Program-made: the position numbers and the translations under genes
In this document: positions 40,307-49,674 of the stretch, piece by piece
Layout of the letters: each line of letters starts with the position of its first letter
Numbering within the stretch: the stretch's first letter is position 1
Notes under the pieces: model-generated
Told to the model about the DNA's origin: nothing
The model's input: only the letters and a program-made list of their open reading frames with translations
Databases searched by the model: none
Assembly (NCBI GenBank): GCA_937136425.1
Contig: CAKZON010000020.1
Coordinates: 62,001-126,000, forward strand
Source of the DNA: an uncultured Crocinitomix sp.
GTDB lineage: Bacteria; Bacteroidota; Bacteroidia; Flavobacteriales_D; Crocinitomicaceae
DNA length: 64,000 bases
Reading direction: 5' to 3'

Positions 40307-41097
40307 TATAAACGTCTTTTATTTTGGTTAGAATTTGGTTTCCACTTAATAGCATCAATCGTTATGAAAGTAGTTGCAGCTATTTCAAAGGCAGAAAACA
40401 ATGCATAATATGGCGTTGGTTTCCCCATAAACAATGTGCCTGATTGCACCAATGTCATAATGGTGCCTGATGCAATTTGCACCCAACGCAATGCTTTATC
40501 ATTTTTAATTAAATGAGGTAAAAAAACATTTGCAATAGGAATTTGCATAAAACCCGCGGCCACAGTTAAAAAATTGGGCGTTATTGCAACTCCATTTACC
40601 ACACCACTTTGATATTGAGAAAGAACATTTGCATCCATCAATCCAACAAGGTCTGCATACAAATAATTTAATGAAGCAAACGCCCACATACTTGAATAAA
40701 CATTGCGCTTATTTCTAAAAAATGGTTCTTTTTCTTCTGATGCTAATCCTAAATGTATATTGGGTTGAATTATGTTAGAAAAAGGAGATATTAACCTTTC
40801 ATCATTATCTAACAACAGCAATTTACCTCCATTGTGATTTCCAATATTAATTTGGGTTTCATCTTCTTCCAGTGCTGTAGATATGTCGGTTGTTTTATCC
40901 TCAAATTCAAATAACTGATCATTAATCTCTAAGGTGTTTACTTCTAATATTTGATTATAATTAAGAGTCTTTTCTGTTGAAAAGAGTTCTAAATCAGCAG
41001 TCTCTGTTTCAAAGTTCAATCCAATAGACTGTGCATAACTCGTTGCGGTTAAAAGAATGACACTCAATCCAAATGCGGTGTTTTTTAATATTTCCAT
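40306..41097 (-). CDS. DUF6326-like protein with exported N-terminal extension
   Basis: A 263-residue protein. The C-terminal 135 residues (WAFASLNYLYADLVGLMDAN, ITPNFLTVAAGFMQIPIANV, TPYYALFSAFEIAATTFI) are paralogous to the preceding short gene. The N-terminal 110 residues have a signal-type helix and a soluble acidic linker, so the product is a fusion of an exported segment with the membrane domain. Stop and start overlap (40306) link the pair. Confidence 0.7.
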   Translation of the reverse strand: MEILKNTAFGLSVILLTATSYAQSIGLNFETETADLELFSTEKTLNYNQILEVNTLEINDQLFEFEDKTTDISTALEEDETQINIGNHNGGKLLLLDNDERLISPFSNIIQPNIHLGLASEEKEPFFRNKRNVYSSMWAFASLNYLYADLVGLMDANVLSQYQSGVVNGVAITPNFLTVAAGFMQIPIANVFLPHLIKNDKALRWVQIASGTIMTLVQSGTLFMGKPTPYYALFSAFEIAATTFITIDAIKWKPNSNQNKRRL

Positions 41098-41207
41098 TTC
41101 GTATTAATTTAATTTTAGGACAAAAATATTGCAGCAATATTTCGCTTTCATTGACTTTGGTTAAGAAATGGAAAATCCTATTTTTGAATAAGCAAGATCA
41201 AGTAGTT

Positions 41208-42395
41208 ATGAAGAATACATTTATTTTAATTTTATTATTTCAAATTACTCCTTTGGCTTTTGCTCAAAATCCAAGATCAGTTAACAATAAATATAAAATC
41301 AACTCAAAAGTACTGGATGAAACTAGAGAGATTTGGGTGAATCTTCCTGCTAATTACGACTCAACCAAAAGCTACCCAACAATGTATGTTTTGGATGCTG
41401 AATGGCAATTTGATATTGCATTCGCAATAATGGAGGAACTAGCCGTAAATGACAAAATTCCAAAACATATCGTCATTGGAATTCCTCATATAGATTATGA
41501 CCATAGGTTTAAAGATTTAACCTTTACAAACACCGAATACAATTCTAGCGGAGAACCTGATTCAACAGCTGCATTTTATTTCAATAAAGAAAAAACTCAA
41601 GGAGGATTAAAATTTCTAGAATATCTCACCAATGAGGTAGTTCCTTTTGTCGATTCATTGCACATTACAAATGGGTTTGATGTGCTTATCGGACACTCTC
41701 TAAGTGGTTATTTTGGCGCATATATTCTTACAACAGAAAATCCTTTTAACGCATTTCAGTTATATGACCCAAGTATATGGTATAACAAAGCTGATCCTGT
41801 CACGCATCTTACTGAAACGGTTTCAAAAAGTGTAAAAGCAAATGTATTTATATCCACAGCAAATGGTGGAAAGGACAGAGAACAATATAATGTGGATATG
41901 CATAAAAAATTCCATGAAATTCTTCTGCAAAACAACATAAATTCAGAACTAAAAGTTTACGATTATGAAAGTCATGGCACGGTACGATTACCCAGTTTAA
42001 TTGATGGCCTTTCCAGTCTCTACAAAGGGTTTTCTATTGGATATATTTCACCCACCGATACAATTACCGTTGAAGATGCTCAAAAGCATTTTCAATCCTT
42101 CTCAAATAAAGTTAATTACAACTTTAACCCTCCTGTTGAGGCATTTCGTTGGATCGGTCATGCCAATCACTTTCAAAAAAATTGGGCAGAGGCAATTAAA
42201 GCTTATCAATTATGTGCGGCATTATACAACACGGATGTAATTATGCTAACAGAATTTGCAGATGCCTATTTTCAAACCAATAATTTACATGCTAGTTTAG
42301 AAACTTACCAAAAGGCATTAGCCATTGATCCTTCCAATAAGTTAATTCAATCAAAAATTGAGGAATTAATACAACTTATAGCAAAGGAAAATTAA
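41208..42395 (+). CDS. Exported alpha/beta-hydrolase (esterase-like) with TPR tail
   Basis: A 395-residue protein from the ATG at 41208 (45 codons of upstream frame have no coding character). Signal peptide LILLFQITPLAFAQ, then an esterase-D/IroE-like hydrolase domain (residues 25-285) with the strand-turn YPTMYVLDAEWQF and nucleophile Ser in LIGHSLSGYFG, and a candidate His in YESHGTVRLP. Residues 310-390 carry TPR motifs. Similar proteins hydrolyse siderophore or ester substrates; the substrate is unknown. Confidence 0.85.
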   Translation: MKNTFILILLFQITPLAFAQNPRSVNNKYKINSKVLDETREIWVNLPANYDSTKSYPTMYVLDAEWQFDIAFAIMEELAVNDKIPKHIVIGIPHIDYDHRFKDLTFTNTEYNSSGEPDSTAAFYFNKEKTQGGLKFLEYLTNEVVPFVDSLHITNGFDVLIGHSLSGYFGAYILTTENPFNAFQLYDPSIWYNKADPVTHLTETVSKSVKANVFISTANGGKDREQYNVDMHKKFHEILLQNNINSELKVYDYESHGTVRLPSLIDGLSSLYKGFSIGYISPTDTITVEDAQKHFQSFSNKVNYNFNPPVEAFRWIGHANHFQKNWAEAIKAYQLCAALYNTDVIMLTEFADAYFQTNNLHASLETYQKALAIDPSNKLIQSKIEELIQLIAKEN

Positions 42396-42498
42396 TCTGT
42401 TTTTCAACTCATCCTTAAAAAACAACAATCCAGTAGTTTAAATTTTTGAAAACAATATTATAAACTGATTTTTGAATCGTCAACTCAATTTAAAACAA

Positions 42499-43149
42499 AT
42501 GGAAGAAACGATTAAAATCTTAATTTATATTCACGCTTTTTTTGGCGGTGTAGGATTAATTACTGGAATTGGTAGTGTAATTGTTAAAAAAGGAAGTTTA
42601 GCACATAAAAGAATGGGAAAACTATTCTCAATTGGTATGATCATCAGTTCACTTGTTTCAATGCCAGTAGCCTGGATGCCAAATCATGAAAATCTATTTT
42701 TATTTTTGATTGGAATATTTACAATTTATCTCGTCTTGACAGGGAATAGAGCTTTAAAATTTATCACTACACAGCAAGCTCAATGGGTTGACAAAGTAGT
42801 TTCTAGTGCCATGCTTTCATTTTCTATAATAATGATCACAATTGGAGTTTATAGCCTCTTAAACAACCTATCAATTGGCATATTGTATCTGATTTTTGGT
42901 AGTATTGGTTTTTTTCTGGCTATTAATGACTTTCGTTTTTATAAAAACATAAAAACGGCAGGTAACCGTTTGTTAATGGCTCACATTAGTAAAATGGTTG
43001 GAGCATTAATTGCCTCAGTTACTGCTTTTATAGTTGCTGGATTAGGAATTGGAAGTATTATTGGTTGGTTACTACCAACAATTCTTGGAGCAATTTATAT
43101 TGCACATTGGAGAAAAAAAACGGTGACCAACAATTTACACAGCGCATAA
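42499..43149 (+). CDS. DUF2306-like membrane protein
   Basis: A 216-residue protein from the ATG at 42499 (a TTG at 42472 is upstream). Six to seven membrane helices. The start IYIHAFFGGVGLITGIGSVI with KKGSLAHKRMGKLFSIGM fits the H..G....G......KG...H...G pattern of DUF2306. Function unknown. Stand-alone gene. Confidence 0.68.
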   Translation: MEETIKILIYIHAFFGGVGLITGIGSVIVKKGSLAHKRMGKLFSIGMIISSLVSMPVAWMPNHENLFLFLIGIFTIYLVLTGNRALKFITTQQAQWVDKVVSSAMLSFSIIMITIGVYSLLNNLSIGILYLIFGSIGFFLAINDFRFYKNIKTAGNRLLMAHISKMVGALIASVTAFIVAGLGIGSIIGWLLPTILGAIYIAHWRKKTVTNNLHSA

Positions 43150-43303
43150 ATTGTAATATAGATAACGAGATTTGGTCAGAGGATATAGACACTCACAAGT
43201 GGAGAGAAAAAGAAGTTGCAGAATTAATCAAACCAAAAAAATTGACTCAGATACATCCAAGGTTAGTTTATAACCATACAGCGAACAACAAGAATAATTA
43301 AGG

Positions 43304-44734
43304 CTACTTTCTTGCCTGACGCCGAGTTCTTTGATAGATTAGGTTTGTTCGCATTCTATTTACAATTCTTCCTATTGGAATATTAGCACCAACTGTTAAT
43401 TGCGTATGGTTAGCAACGGCGGCATCTTTATAACGATACCATGTATAATTAAGAAACGCTGCACCTAACTCAAAACTAATTCCTGCACCTTGATAAATAG
43501 ATTCATCTGGCAAATAGCTGGCATTATTACTTGCATCAGGAACAATTTCGTTGAAGCTTTGATAGGCCGTTAGCATACTTTCAGCATTATCAAAAGTATA
43601 ATCTAATCCTCCGCCAAACTTTGTAATTCCCATAGTATAAAAAACTGAAAAACGTGTAAAAGGCACCAACCATGCACTCAACTTCCCATCACTGTCAGAC
43701 ATATCAAAGCTTTCTAACTTAAGCATCTTTGAAAGGTTAAATCCTATTCTTCCGCCATAATGAACAGCATCTCTTTGCGCAGAAAAATCATAGTTTCTCA
43801 GGTGTGGAAAAGTCAATAGAATGTCCTCTCTTCCAACCTGATCCTTCAAACCAATTTTACCTTGCTCATAAAAACCATCAATCATAAAATAATTAAACCG
43901 AACACCTAGATTAACTCCCCTCATTTCAGTTGGAGCTTGTCGCTTTTGCAATGAATGAAATGAATATGTTGGTCCAACTCCCCAAAACGGTGCCATTCCA
44001 CCAAGTACAATTTCGCCAGGAGTATAATTTGTTACAGTGGTTTCTGTAGTAGTCGTTACCCGATAAAGTTCACCATTAATCGTTTCTAATCCTTCCTTAA
44101 CATTACGGTAAGTTTCTTTGGTTTTTCTTAAACCTGAAAATGTAAACATAGTTGGAGCCAATAAATCAAATGCATTCTCTATCCCCACAGTAAAGCTTAA
44201 CCCACCTAAATATCCTTTAACTGCATTGTGCTGATTATTTCCAGCCCAAGGTGTTGTCCCCAAATACAATCCTGCATCATATTTTGCGACTAAATAAACA
44301 TGAGAAAACCTTAATTGAAGTCCTGGTGAAAAAACTAAACCAATTGAAGCCGGTGAACTTGAAGTCATTTTGTTAGGCACCGTTGCTAATGATCCTCCTA
44401 ATTGGATAAATGGTTTGATCCCTGCCGAAAAAAAGGAACTTCCGCCAGCATTAAGTCCATAACCTACGCGATAACCAACATTAAATATTTTGCCTGACGG
44501 GCTTCCATAGGTGCTATCAACTGTAGTGTTTCTTAAAGAGCCTGTGTGTAATGAAAATGAAAGGTCTTTAAAGGTAAATTCAAAACCTTTCCATATGTCC
44601 AAGGCTTGCATATCTTTCCTGAAATTTGGCGTTTTATACGTATACCCAATGTATCCATTTTGCATAAAAACGTCCTCTTGTGCAATAACGTTCAACCCAA
44701 TTGTGTAAAGAAATATGAATGTCAGAATTCTCAT
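43304..44734 (-). CDS. Outer-membrane beta-barrel protein
   Basis: A 476-residue protein from the ATG at 44734 (MRILTFIFLYTIGLNVIAQ is the signal peptide); a start nine codons earlier is possible. Strong barrel signals throughout: alternating G/Y/F strands such as KIFNVGYRVGYGLNAGG, and LGAAFLNYTWYRYKD near the end. No plug or TonB box seen, so a large unclassified porin-like barrel. It is divergent from a small lipoprotein gene with a 22-base palindrome between them. Confidence 0.72.
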   Translation of the reverse strand: MRILTFIFLYTIGLNVIAQEDVFMQNGYIGYTYKTPNFRKDMQALDIWKGFEFTFKDLSFSLHTGSLRNTTVDSTYGSPSGKIFNVGYRVGYGLNAGGSSFFSAGIKPFIQLGGSLATVPNKMTSSSPASIGLVFSPGLQLRFSHVYLVAKYDAGLYLGTTPWAGNNQHNAVKGYLGGLSFTVGIENAFDLLAPTMFTFSGLRKTKETYRNVKEGLETINGELYRVTTTTETTVTNYTPGEIVLGGMAPFWGVGPTYSFHSLQKRQAPTEMRGVNLGVRFNYFMIDGFYEQGKIGLKDQVGREDILLTFPHLRNYDFSAQRDAVHYGGRIGFNLSKMLKLESFDMSDSDGKLSAWLVPFTRFSVFYTMGITKFGGGLDYTFDNAESMLTAYQSFNEIVPDASNNASYLPDESIYQGAGISFELGAAFLNYTWYRYKDAAVANHTQLTVGANIPIGRIVNRMRTNLIYQRTRRQARK

Positions 44735-44776
44735 TTGTTTGTTTTTATCAAATGTAATCAAGCGCTTGTTGCAAGT

Positions 44777-44798
44777 ATATAGGTCATATGACCTATAT
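44777..44798. promoter_or_regulatory. Perfect 22-bp palindrome in divergent promoter region
   Basis: ATATAGGTCAT directly abuts its exact reverse complement ATGACCTATAT. It lies between the divergent barrel and lipoprotein genes and is a strong candidate operator for a dimeric regulator encoded elsewhere. Confidence 0.65.
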
Positions 44799-44842
44799 CA
44801 ATAGGGAATATATTTTTGGTTATTTGTTACAAAATTGAAAAT

Positions 44843-45250
44843 ATGAAAACCACAAGGAATTTTTCATGGGTAATATTAGTTGCAATTATCTGCGCTAGCT
44901 GCGGAAAAGCAGAAAGTTATTGTCAACTTCCTCCCAAAATTAATGACGCTTTTGAATTTGGATCTTTCGGTAACACAGTGGTTCATTCCCCTTCAGATGA
45001 AATCAGAATTTATATTGGAAAAGAGCAGGAAGAAGGGACTACAAATGAAGAGATACTTTACAGTTTTTCTACTCCTCACTATTTTATAAACCCTAAGGGA
45101 AATTATCCTGAAGATATTGTAAAAAATGAGGAGTATCTGTACCTGCTTAAAGACACGACCTTTTATTTGGATACTATTCCTATTCAAATCTATTCTTTTA
45201 ACGATTGTGGCAGAAGTGAGCCATATCAATCATATATCGTTTTTAATTAG
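44843..45250 (+). CDS. Small hypothetical lipoprotein
   Basis: A 135-residue protein from the ATG at 44843 (MKTTRNFSWVILVAIICASC). The lipobox IICASC gives a lipidated Cys at about residue 20. The mature domain is short and beta-like and ends DCGRSEPYQSYIVFN. No family recognised. Divergent from the barrel gene. Confidence 0.6.
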   Translation: MKTTRNFSWVILVAIICASCGKAESYCQLPPKINDAFEFGSFGNTVVHSPSDEIRIYIGKEQEEGTTNEEILYSFSTPHYFINPKGNYPEDIVKNEEYLYLLKDTTFYLDTIPIQIYSFNDCGRSEPYQSYIVFN

Positions 45251-45293
45251 GTTTTATAATTGAATTGTAATTAGGATTATATTAATCGCTAAT

Positions 45294-45839
45294 TTGGAGA
45301 GGAAAAAACGAACCCAAATTAGCCAATTGAATAAAATCGAAAAACATATAAATGTTGAATGGAGCATTACGCTTAACTCAAATTCTGAAGAAATCAAATG
45401 GATTCCAATATTCTGTCTAGATTTCGACCACGATTATAAACGAACATTTGGGCTTACTTCAGATGGTAAATGGACAAATCTCTCGCCTCGATTGCATAGG
45501 CAAACTATAACTGTTGTGCATGATCAAAAGGAATACCTTAAAATTATCACCGCCTTGCAAAAAGAAAGACCTGAAATTGAAGAAAAATTATTGGAAGGCT
45601 TAAAAAAGAATACAAACGGGAGCTATAACGTCCATATTTTCCCGTTTTTAGATTTGATAAAATATGCACTTAAAGGAGACTCCAATTATTGGGCAAAACG
45701 GGCAGTTTCATGGTTAAGACAAGAAGAGTTTGATCACGAACTTTCCCTAATAGCCAAGAAAATCATCACTGAAAAGAAACTAGATCAAAGCGCAAGGCAT
45801 CAACTGTTTAGACTCATGAAGAGATTCGAAAACTCATAA
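45294..45839 (+). CDS. Hypothetical 181-aa protein
   Basis: Read from a TTG (MERKKRTQISQLNKIEKHIN); no ATG is available nearby. Cytosolic, with a beta-rich first half (WIPIFCLDFDHDYKRTFGLT) and a helical end (WAKRAVSWLRQEEFDHELS). It resembles immunity or SMI1-like proteins in general look only. It starts a run of small unrelated genes. Confidence 0.55.
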   Translation: MERKKRTQISQLNKIEKHINVEWSITLNSNSEEIKWIPIFCLDFDHDYKRTFGLTSDGKWTNLSPRLHRQTITVVHDQKEYLKIITALQKERPEIEEKLLEGLKKNTNGSYNVHIFPFLDLIKYALKGDSNYWAKRAVSWLRQEEFDHELSLIAKKIITEKKLDQSARHQLFRLMKRFENS

Positions 45840-45892
45840 TTATTTTATCTTAGAGTCATAAAAACTAACTTTAAGTTCTTATAACCTAAAAA

Positions 45893-46405
45893 ATGATTCA
45901 TAATATTCAGTGCATTATCGGGCCAAAAAACATCATAGCTGAATTAGCAACCAATTGGCTTCAATCCAAATTAGATTTAAACGCGGGTTTTAGTCTAATT
46001 CCATTAACGAATGATCTTGTTTGTGATATAAATGAGCTAACCAATTGTAGTGAACAACTTATTTATAATGAATTTTGGTTATTAAGCAGCGCTGTAGATG
46101 AACTCTTAAAAGGATATTCTCATTCTGAACCAATTGGTTATATAGAGACCGATTTTAAAGGAGAAGAAGGAACACAATCTGGCATTGCTTATTACAAAGG
46201 AGAAGCTATTATAGGACCATTAAAAACAACTACTCATTGGAGTAATAAAACAATGAGTTTTATAGATTCTCCTGAAGGTAAACGCGCAATTAACATAATT
46301 CTTCATGCATTAGGTTTGGAAGAACGACAGGACATTGATGGATTCAAAAACTTAGAGTTAGAACGTTATCATTCAAATAATAAAATATTAAACACCTTGA
46401 GATAA
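45893..46405 (+). CDS. Hypothetical 170-aa protein
   Basis: A cytosolic alpha/beta protein without recognisable motifs (CIIGPKNIIAELATNWLQSK, YIETDFKGEEGTQSGIAYYK). Its size and lack of signal fit an immunity-type protein, but the case is weak. It follows the previous gene by 53 bases. Confidence 0.55.
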   Translation: MIHNIQCIIGPKNIIAELATNWLQSKLDLNAGFSLIPLTNDLVCDINELTNCSEQLIYNEFWLLSSAVDELLKGYSHSEPIGYIETDFKGEEGTQSGIAYYKGEAIIGPLKTTTHWSNKTMSFIDSPEGKRAINIILHALGLEERQDIDGFKNLELERYHSNNKILNTLR

Positions 46406-46427
46406 TGTATCTCTTCAAGCCTTTTAA

Positions 46428-47219
46428 ATGAAAACAAAATACTGCATACTAATAGCAACATTCTTTCTAGCCATTTCTAGTTTTTCTCAAGAACGAAACC
46501 TTTTTGATTACTACCACTGGAATCCAGAATTATACAAAGCAAAAAAAATTTATAAATGCCACGTTATAAATAAACGCTACGAGCAGGGTAAATTGGATTC
46601 CGAGTATCTAGAACTTATTGAAACTTATGACACCTTAGGCAGAATTACTACTGAGAAAGAATATTATGACGCCGACACCACAGTTGGGTGGCACATTAAC
46701 TACAAATACGATTCCTTATCAAGAATAATTGAAACAGAATACTTTTGGAATGATGAAAAGGAGTGGGATAAAACTAATTATTCATATAATTCAAAAGGTA
46801 AACTCAGCAAGTATTGTGAATTCACTAAACAAAGTAAAAAAAGTTCATATTCATTAAACAATTGTTTTGAAATTCATTGGGTAAAAAACAAAATTGAATA
46901 TATCACAAACTCAAATAATGATACAACGGCTTATTTTAAACGAAAAGGAAAAAAAGCTTACCGTTACACAAAGCTCGGTTCAATCGATACAGAATATGCA
47001 AATGGATTCATGGTCATGCGAAAATATCCTGATAATACGTATTACTATGAACGAAACAAACAAGGTCAAATAGTAAAAACCACTGTCTTTAATAAGGAGG
47101 ATATAAAAATTGGAGAAACCATCTTTGAATATAAAAAAGGGCTACTAATAACAGTAACTAGTTATGACCAAAACTCAACAATAACCTACCAAGAAGTTTA
47201 TAACTATTTTTATAGGTGA
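46428..47219 (+). CDS. Exported protein with YD/RHS-like repeats
   Basis: A 263-residue protein with signal peptide (YCILIATFFLAISSFSQ). The body has imperfect repeats of the form YDTLGRITTEKEYYDADTTV, YDSLSRIIETEYFW, SYNSKGKLSKYCEFTK and YERNKQGQIVKTTVF, i.e. the Y.....G.i....y.. unit of RHS/YD or MORN-like proteins. No toxin domain at the C-terminus. Probably a secreted beta-structured protein of unknown role. Confidence 0.68.
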   Translation: MKTKYCILIATFFLAISSFSQERNLFDYYHWNPELYKAKKIYKCHVINKRYEQGKLDSEYLELIETYDTLGRITTEKEYYDADTTVGWHINYKYDSLSRIIETEYFWNDEKEWDKTNYSYNSKGKLSKYCEFTKQSKKSSYSLNNCFEIHWVKNKIEYITNSNNDTTAYFKRKGKKAYRYTKLGSIDTEYANGFMVMRKYPDNTYYYERNKQGQIVKTTVFNKEDIKIGETIFEYKKGLLITVTSYDQNSTITYQEVYNYFYR

Positions 47220-47239
47220 AACTAAATTTAAACTAGCGC

Positions 47240-48085
47240 ATGACTGAACTTAGGAACATTGACTTCTTTAATTTGGAGTCCACAATTTGGATTGCAAATA
47301 AAGTCTTAAATGTACCAACCTATGATTTTCAATTTGAACCAATATTCAAAACTAATCGACCAAGAATTCAAAATGACGTTATTGTTACTGGACGAATAGG
47401 AGCAATTGATGATTATGAAAACTTTTATAATAAACTCTTAAATTATGGATATAAGTTGATTAATAATCCGAATCAACATCAACTCGCCAGTGAATTAGAA
47501 TTTTGGTACCCGATTCTGAAAGAATTTACACCTAAAAGCAAAGTTTACGAAACATTTCCATCTATAGAAGAATTTCTTGAAGACTTCAAATTCCCAATAT
47601 TTATTAAAGGAAATAGACAAACTGCAAAACATAACCCTGAATTGTCAGTAGCAAAATCAATTAATGATTTTCAAAGAATAAGCATAGCATACCAAAATGA
47701 CCCAATACTACATTGGCAAAAAATAGTAATTCGAGAGTTTATTGAATTAAAACCCCTGAAGGTTTCTGCTATAGATAAAGTTCAAATATCTTTTGAGTTT
47801 CGAACATTTTGGTGGAAGCAAGAATTAGTTGGCGCGGGTCATTATTGGTCACAATATTTGGATTATGATTGGACAACTGATCAAAAGCAAGAAGCCATTA
47901 ACCTTGCCAAAAATGCTGTTCAACTACTGGATGTCCCATTTTTAGTAATTGACCTAGCTCTCACTGCCGAAAATCAATGGATTATTATTGAATGTAATGA
48001 TGCACAAGAAAGTGGATATTGTGGTATTAATCCCCTAAGTTTATGGAAAGAAATTGTCAAAATTGAAAAACAAAACCTTCACTAG
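47240..48085 (+). CDS. ATP-grasp-type ligase-like protein
   Basis: A 281-residue cytosolic protein with an ATP-grasp layout. A first small lobe is followed by FIKGNRQTAKH (nucleotide-binding strand and lysine), the strand IVIREFIELKP, EFRTFWWKQELVGAGHYW, and the metal/phosphate loop WIIIECNDAQESGYCG. Proteins of this form join a carboxylate to an amine or thiol with ATP. The substrate cannot be read from the sequence. Isolated from any peptide-precursor gene that I can see. Confidence 0.72.
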   Translation: MTELRNIDFFNLESTIWIANKVLNVPTYDFQFEPIFKTNRPRIQNDVIVTGRIGAIDDYENFYNKLLNYGYKLINNPNQHQLASELEFWYPILKEFTPKSKVYETFPSIEEFLEDFKFPIFIKGNRQTAKHNPELSVAKSINDFQRISIAYQNDPILHWQKIVIREFIELKPLKVSAIDKVQISFEFRTFWWKQELVGAGHYWSQYLDYDWTTDQKQEAINLAKNAVQLLDVPFLVIDLALTAENQWIIIECNDAQESGYCGINPLSLWKEIVKIEKQNLH

Positions 48086-48095
48086 CTATTTATTT

Positions 48096-48812
48096 ATGCT
48101 TAAACACGCCTACTTATTACTCTTGTTATTTGTTGGAATCAATTCCTTCGCTCAAAACTGCTCCATCAAAATAACAGATGATTTGAACGATTTCACGCAA
48201 GATTTTGAAGAAGAAATGAAGTCTTTTTTCAGTCTCGAATTTATCATTAATGGTATCACTTTCTATTCACGAGACACAAACGCCATTAGCATCTCCCCAA
48301 ATACAACAGTATTTGATACCATTCATTATTCATTTATTGATCGCAACGGTAAAACTTATGCTGAAACCTTTCTTTGTCAATTAAGAAGTGACGAGACCTA
48401 CACTATTTCGCCTTGTGTTTGTTGTGGCATTTTTCTAATGACGCCAGAAAAAAATGCCAAAAGAGGCTTTGTAAGATTTAATAACAAGTCCTCTAACGAA
48501 TATATAACAATCGCGTCTGAAATTGACTCAGACACACTCTATAAAACGTCTAATACTGATTATATTTTTTCGTCCATTTCCATGAATTGCGGATTTCGCC
48601 CCAATCAAATTCTCCTTGCTCGTTATAGCTATTTTGATGAAAAGTACCAATACGAAAATTGGAAAACTAAAACAGCAAAAGAAAAAGAGCTTCTCGAACA
48701 AGAAAGAAAACTCCACCTTGCTTATCAATTCAATTTTCTTTTTCTCCATGAAGAAAAATTGACCTTGACGATAGCCCAAGATGGAAAAACGTTTGATTTA
48801 AAATTAGACTAA
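48096..48812 (+). CDS. Hypothetical exported protein
   Basis: A 238-residue protein from the ATG at 48096, with signal peptide MLKHAYLLLLLFVGINSFAQ; the longer frame (48054) would remove the signal from the N-terminus. Mature domain with five cysteines, including VCCG, then beta strands. No family. It overlaps nothing and stands alone. Confidence 0.62.
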   Translation: MLKHAYLLLLLFVGINSFAQNCSIKITDDLNDFTQDFEEEMKSFFSLEFIINGITFYSRDTNAISISPNTTVFDTIHYSFIDRNGKTYAETFLCQLRSDETYTISPCVCCGIFLMTPEKNAKRGFVRFNNKSSNEYITIASEIDSDTLYKTSNTDYIFSSISMNCGFRPNQILLARYSYFDEKYQYENWKTKTAKEKELLEQERKLHLAYQFNFLFLHEEKLTLTIAQDGKTFDLKLD

Positions 48813-48876
48813 CACCTTCTAAGCTTAAAAATGACCCTAATTAATACATCAGAGCCATTTCACTAAATGTTTACAC

Positions 48877-49110
48877 TTATCGTTCTTCCCAAAATTTCGA
48901 CTTGTCAATCACCTCTCCTAACTGAATTTCAAGTTCAGCCAGTTTTATAAGCACATCTTCAAATTCAAACCGAATATTGTAACTATTTTCTTTAGCCAAA
49001 ACACTCTTTTGATACCTATCAAGCAGCGCTTTCAATAATCGAATTGATTCATAAATCTCTGAAGACATTATTACTTCACTTAGTTTCATTTGATCTTGTT
49101 CTGTTGTCAT
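48877..49110 (-). CDS. Hypothetical helical protein
   Basis: A 77-residue charged helical protein from the ATG at 49110 (MTTEQDQMKLSEVIMSSEIY). Further upstream ATGs are in a cysteine-rich stretch with no coding look. The helices (IRLLKALLDRYQKSVLAKEN, FEFEDVLIKLAELEIQLGEV) suggest a coiled coil. Function unknown. Confidence 0.5.
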   Translation of the reverse strand: MTTEQDQMKLSEVIMSSEIYESIRLLKALLDRYQKSVLAKENSYNIRFEFEDVLIKLAELEIQLGEVIDKSKFWEER

Positions 49111-49674
49111 AATTATCATTTTAATTTTGAAACGCGAGCACCACAAAAGAGAGCCGAAACAAGACATTCAGCAAAAATACTACCCTTCAAGGGTGGAGAT
49201 TTTTATTGAATTTCAGTTTAGTCTTGTTGCAAACGAGTGAGTGGTACCTTAGTTGAATAAATAAAAATGATGACAACAGAAATTAATGCTAGACTAAGTG
49301 CTTAAAAAAAGATAAATTGCAATTACCCTTTAAAGAAATAATCGATAATTTTAATTTAAATTTAAACAATAGGAAAATCAATCCAAAACGAATGTCAGGA
49401 TAAAGCTTGATTCTATTTTGCGTTAACTGATAACATTTAAGCTAAAAAGCTAGACGCAATTAAAAACACTGCAAGAACTACTATAATTAATCTTATTCTC
49501 ATAATTGTGCTGTCTCTACTTAAAGAACGTGAAATATTGAGCCACGTTACCCTATTCTAAATTAGAGTTTCTAACAAGTTTTAAACAAAATCAATGCCAG
49601 CCTGTAGATGCAAGGCCTCAGAATATCAAGATGTTAATAAATAATTGAGAAAATCTATAAACTTAATGGACTAA
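49111..49674. other. Gene-poor stretch of about 560 bases
   Basis: No convincing gene here. It contains only a very short hydrophobic frame on the minus strand (49437-49502), AT-rich sequence and no long repeat. It separates the accessory run from the conserved-looking block. Confidence 0.5.

Noticed and set aside
43150-43301. Open stretch after the DUF2306-like gene (EDIDTHKWREKEVAEL...)
   Set aside because: Coding-like composition but no start and no recognised family; it may be a gene remnant but cannot be supported.
49437-49502. 21-residue hydrophobic frame on the minus strand (MRIRLIIVVLAVFLIASSFL...)
   Set aside because: Too short to separate from chance in AT-rich DNA and no promoter or partner seen; mentioned only as a possible small membrane peptide.
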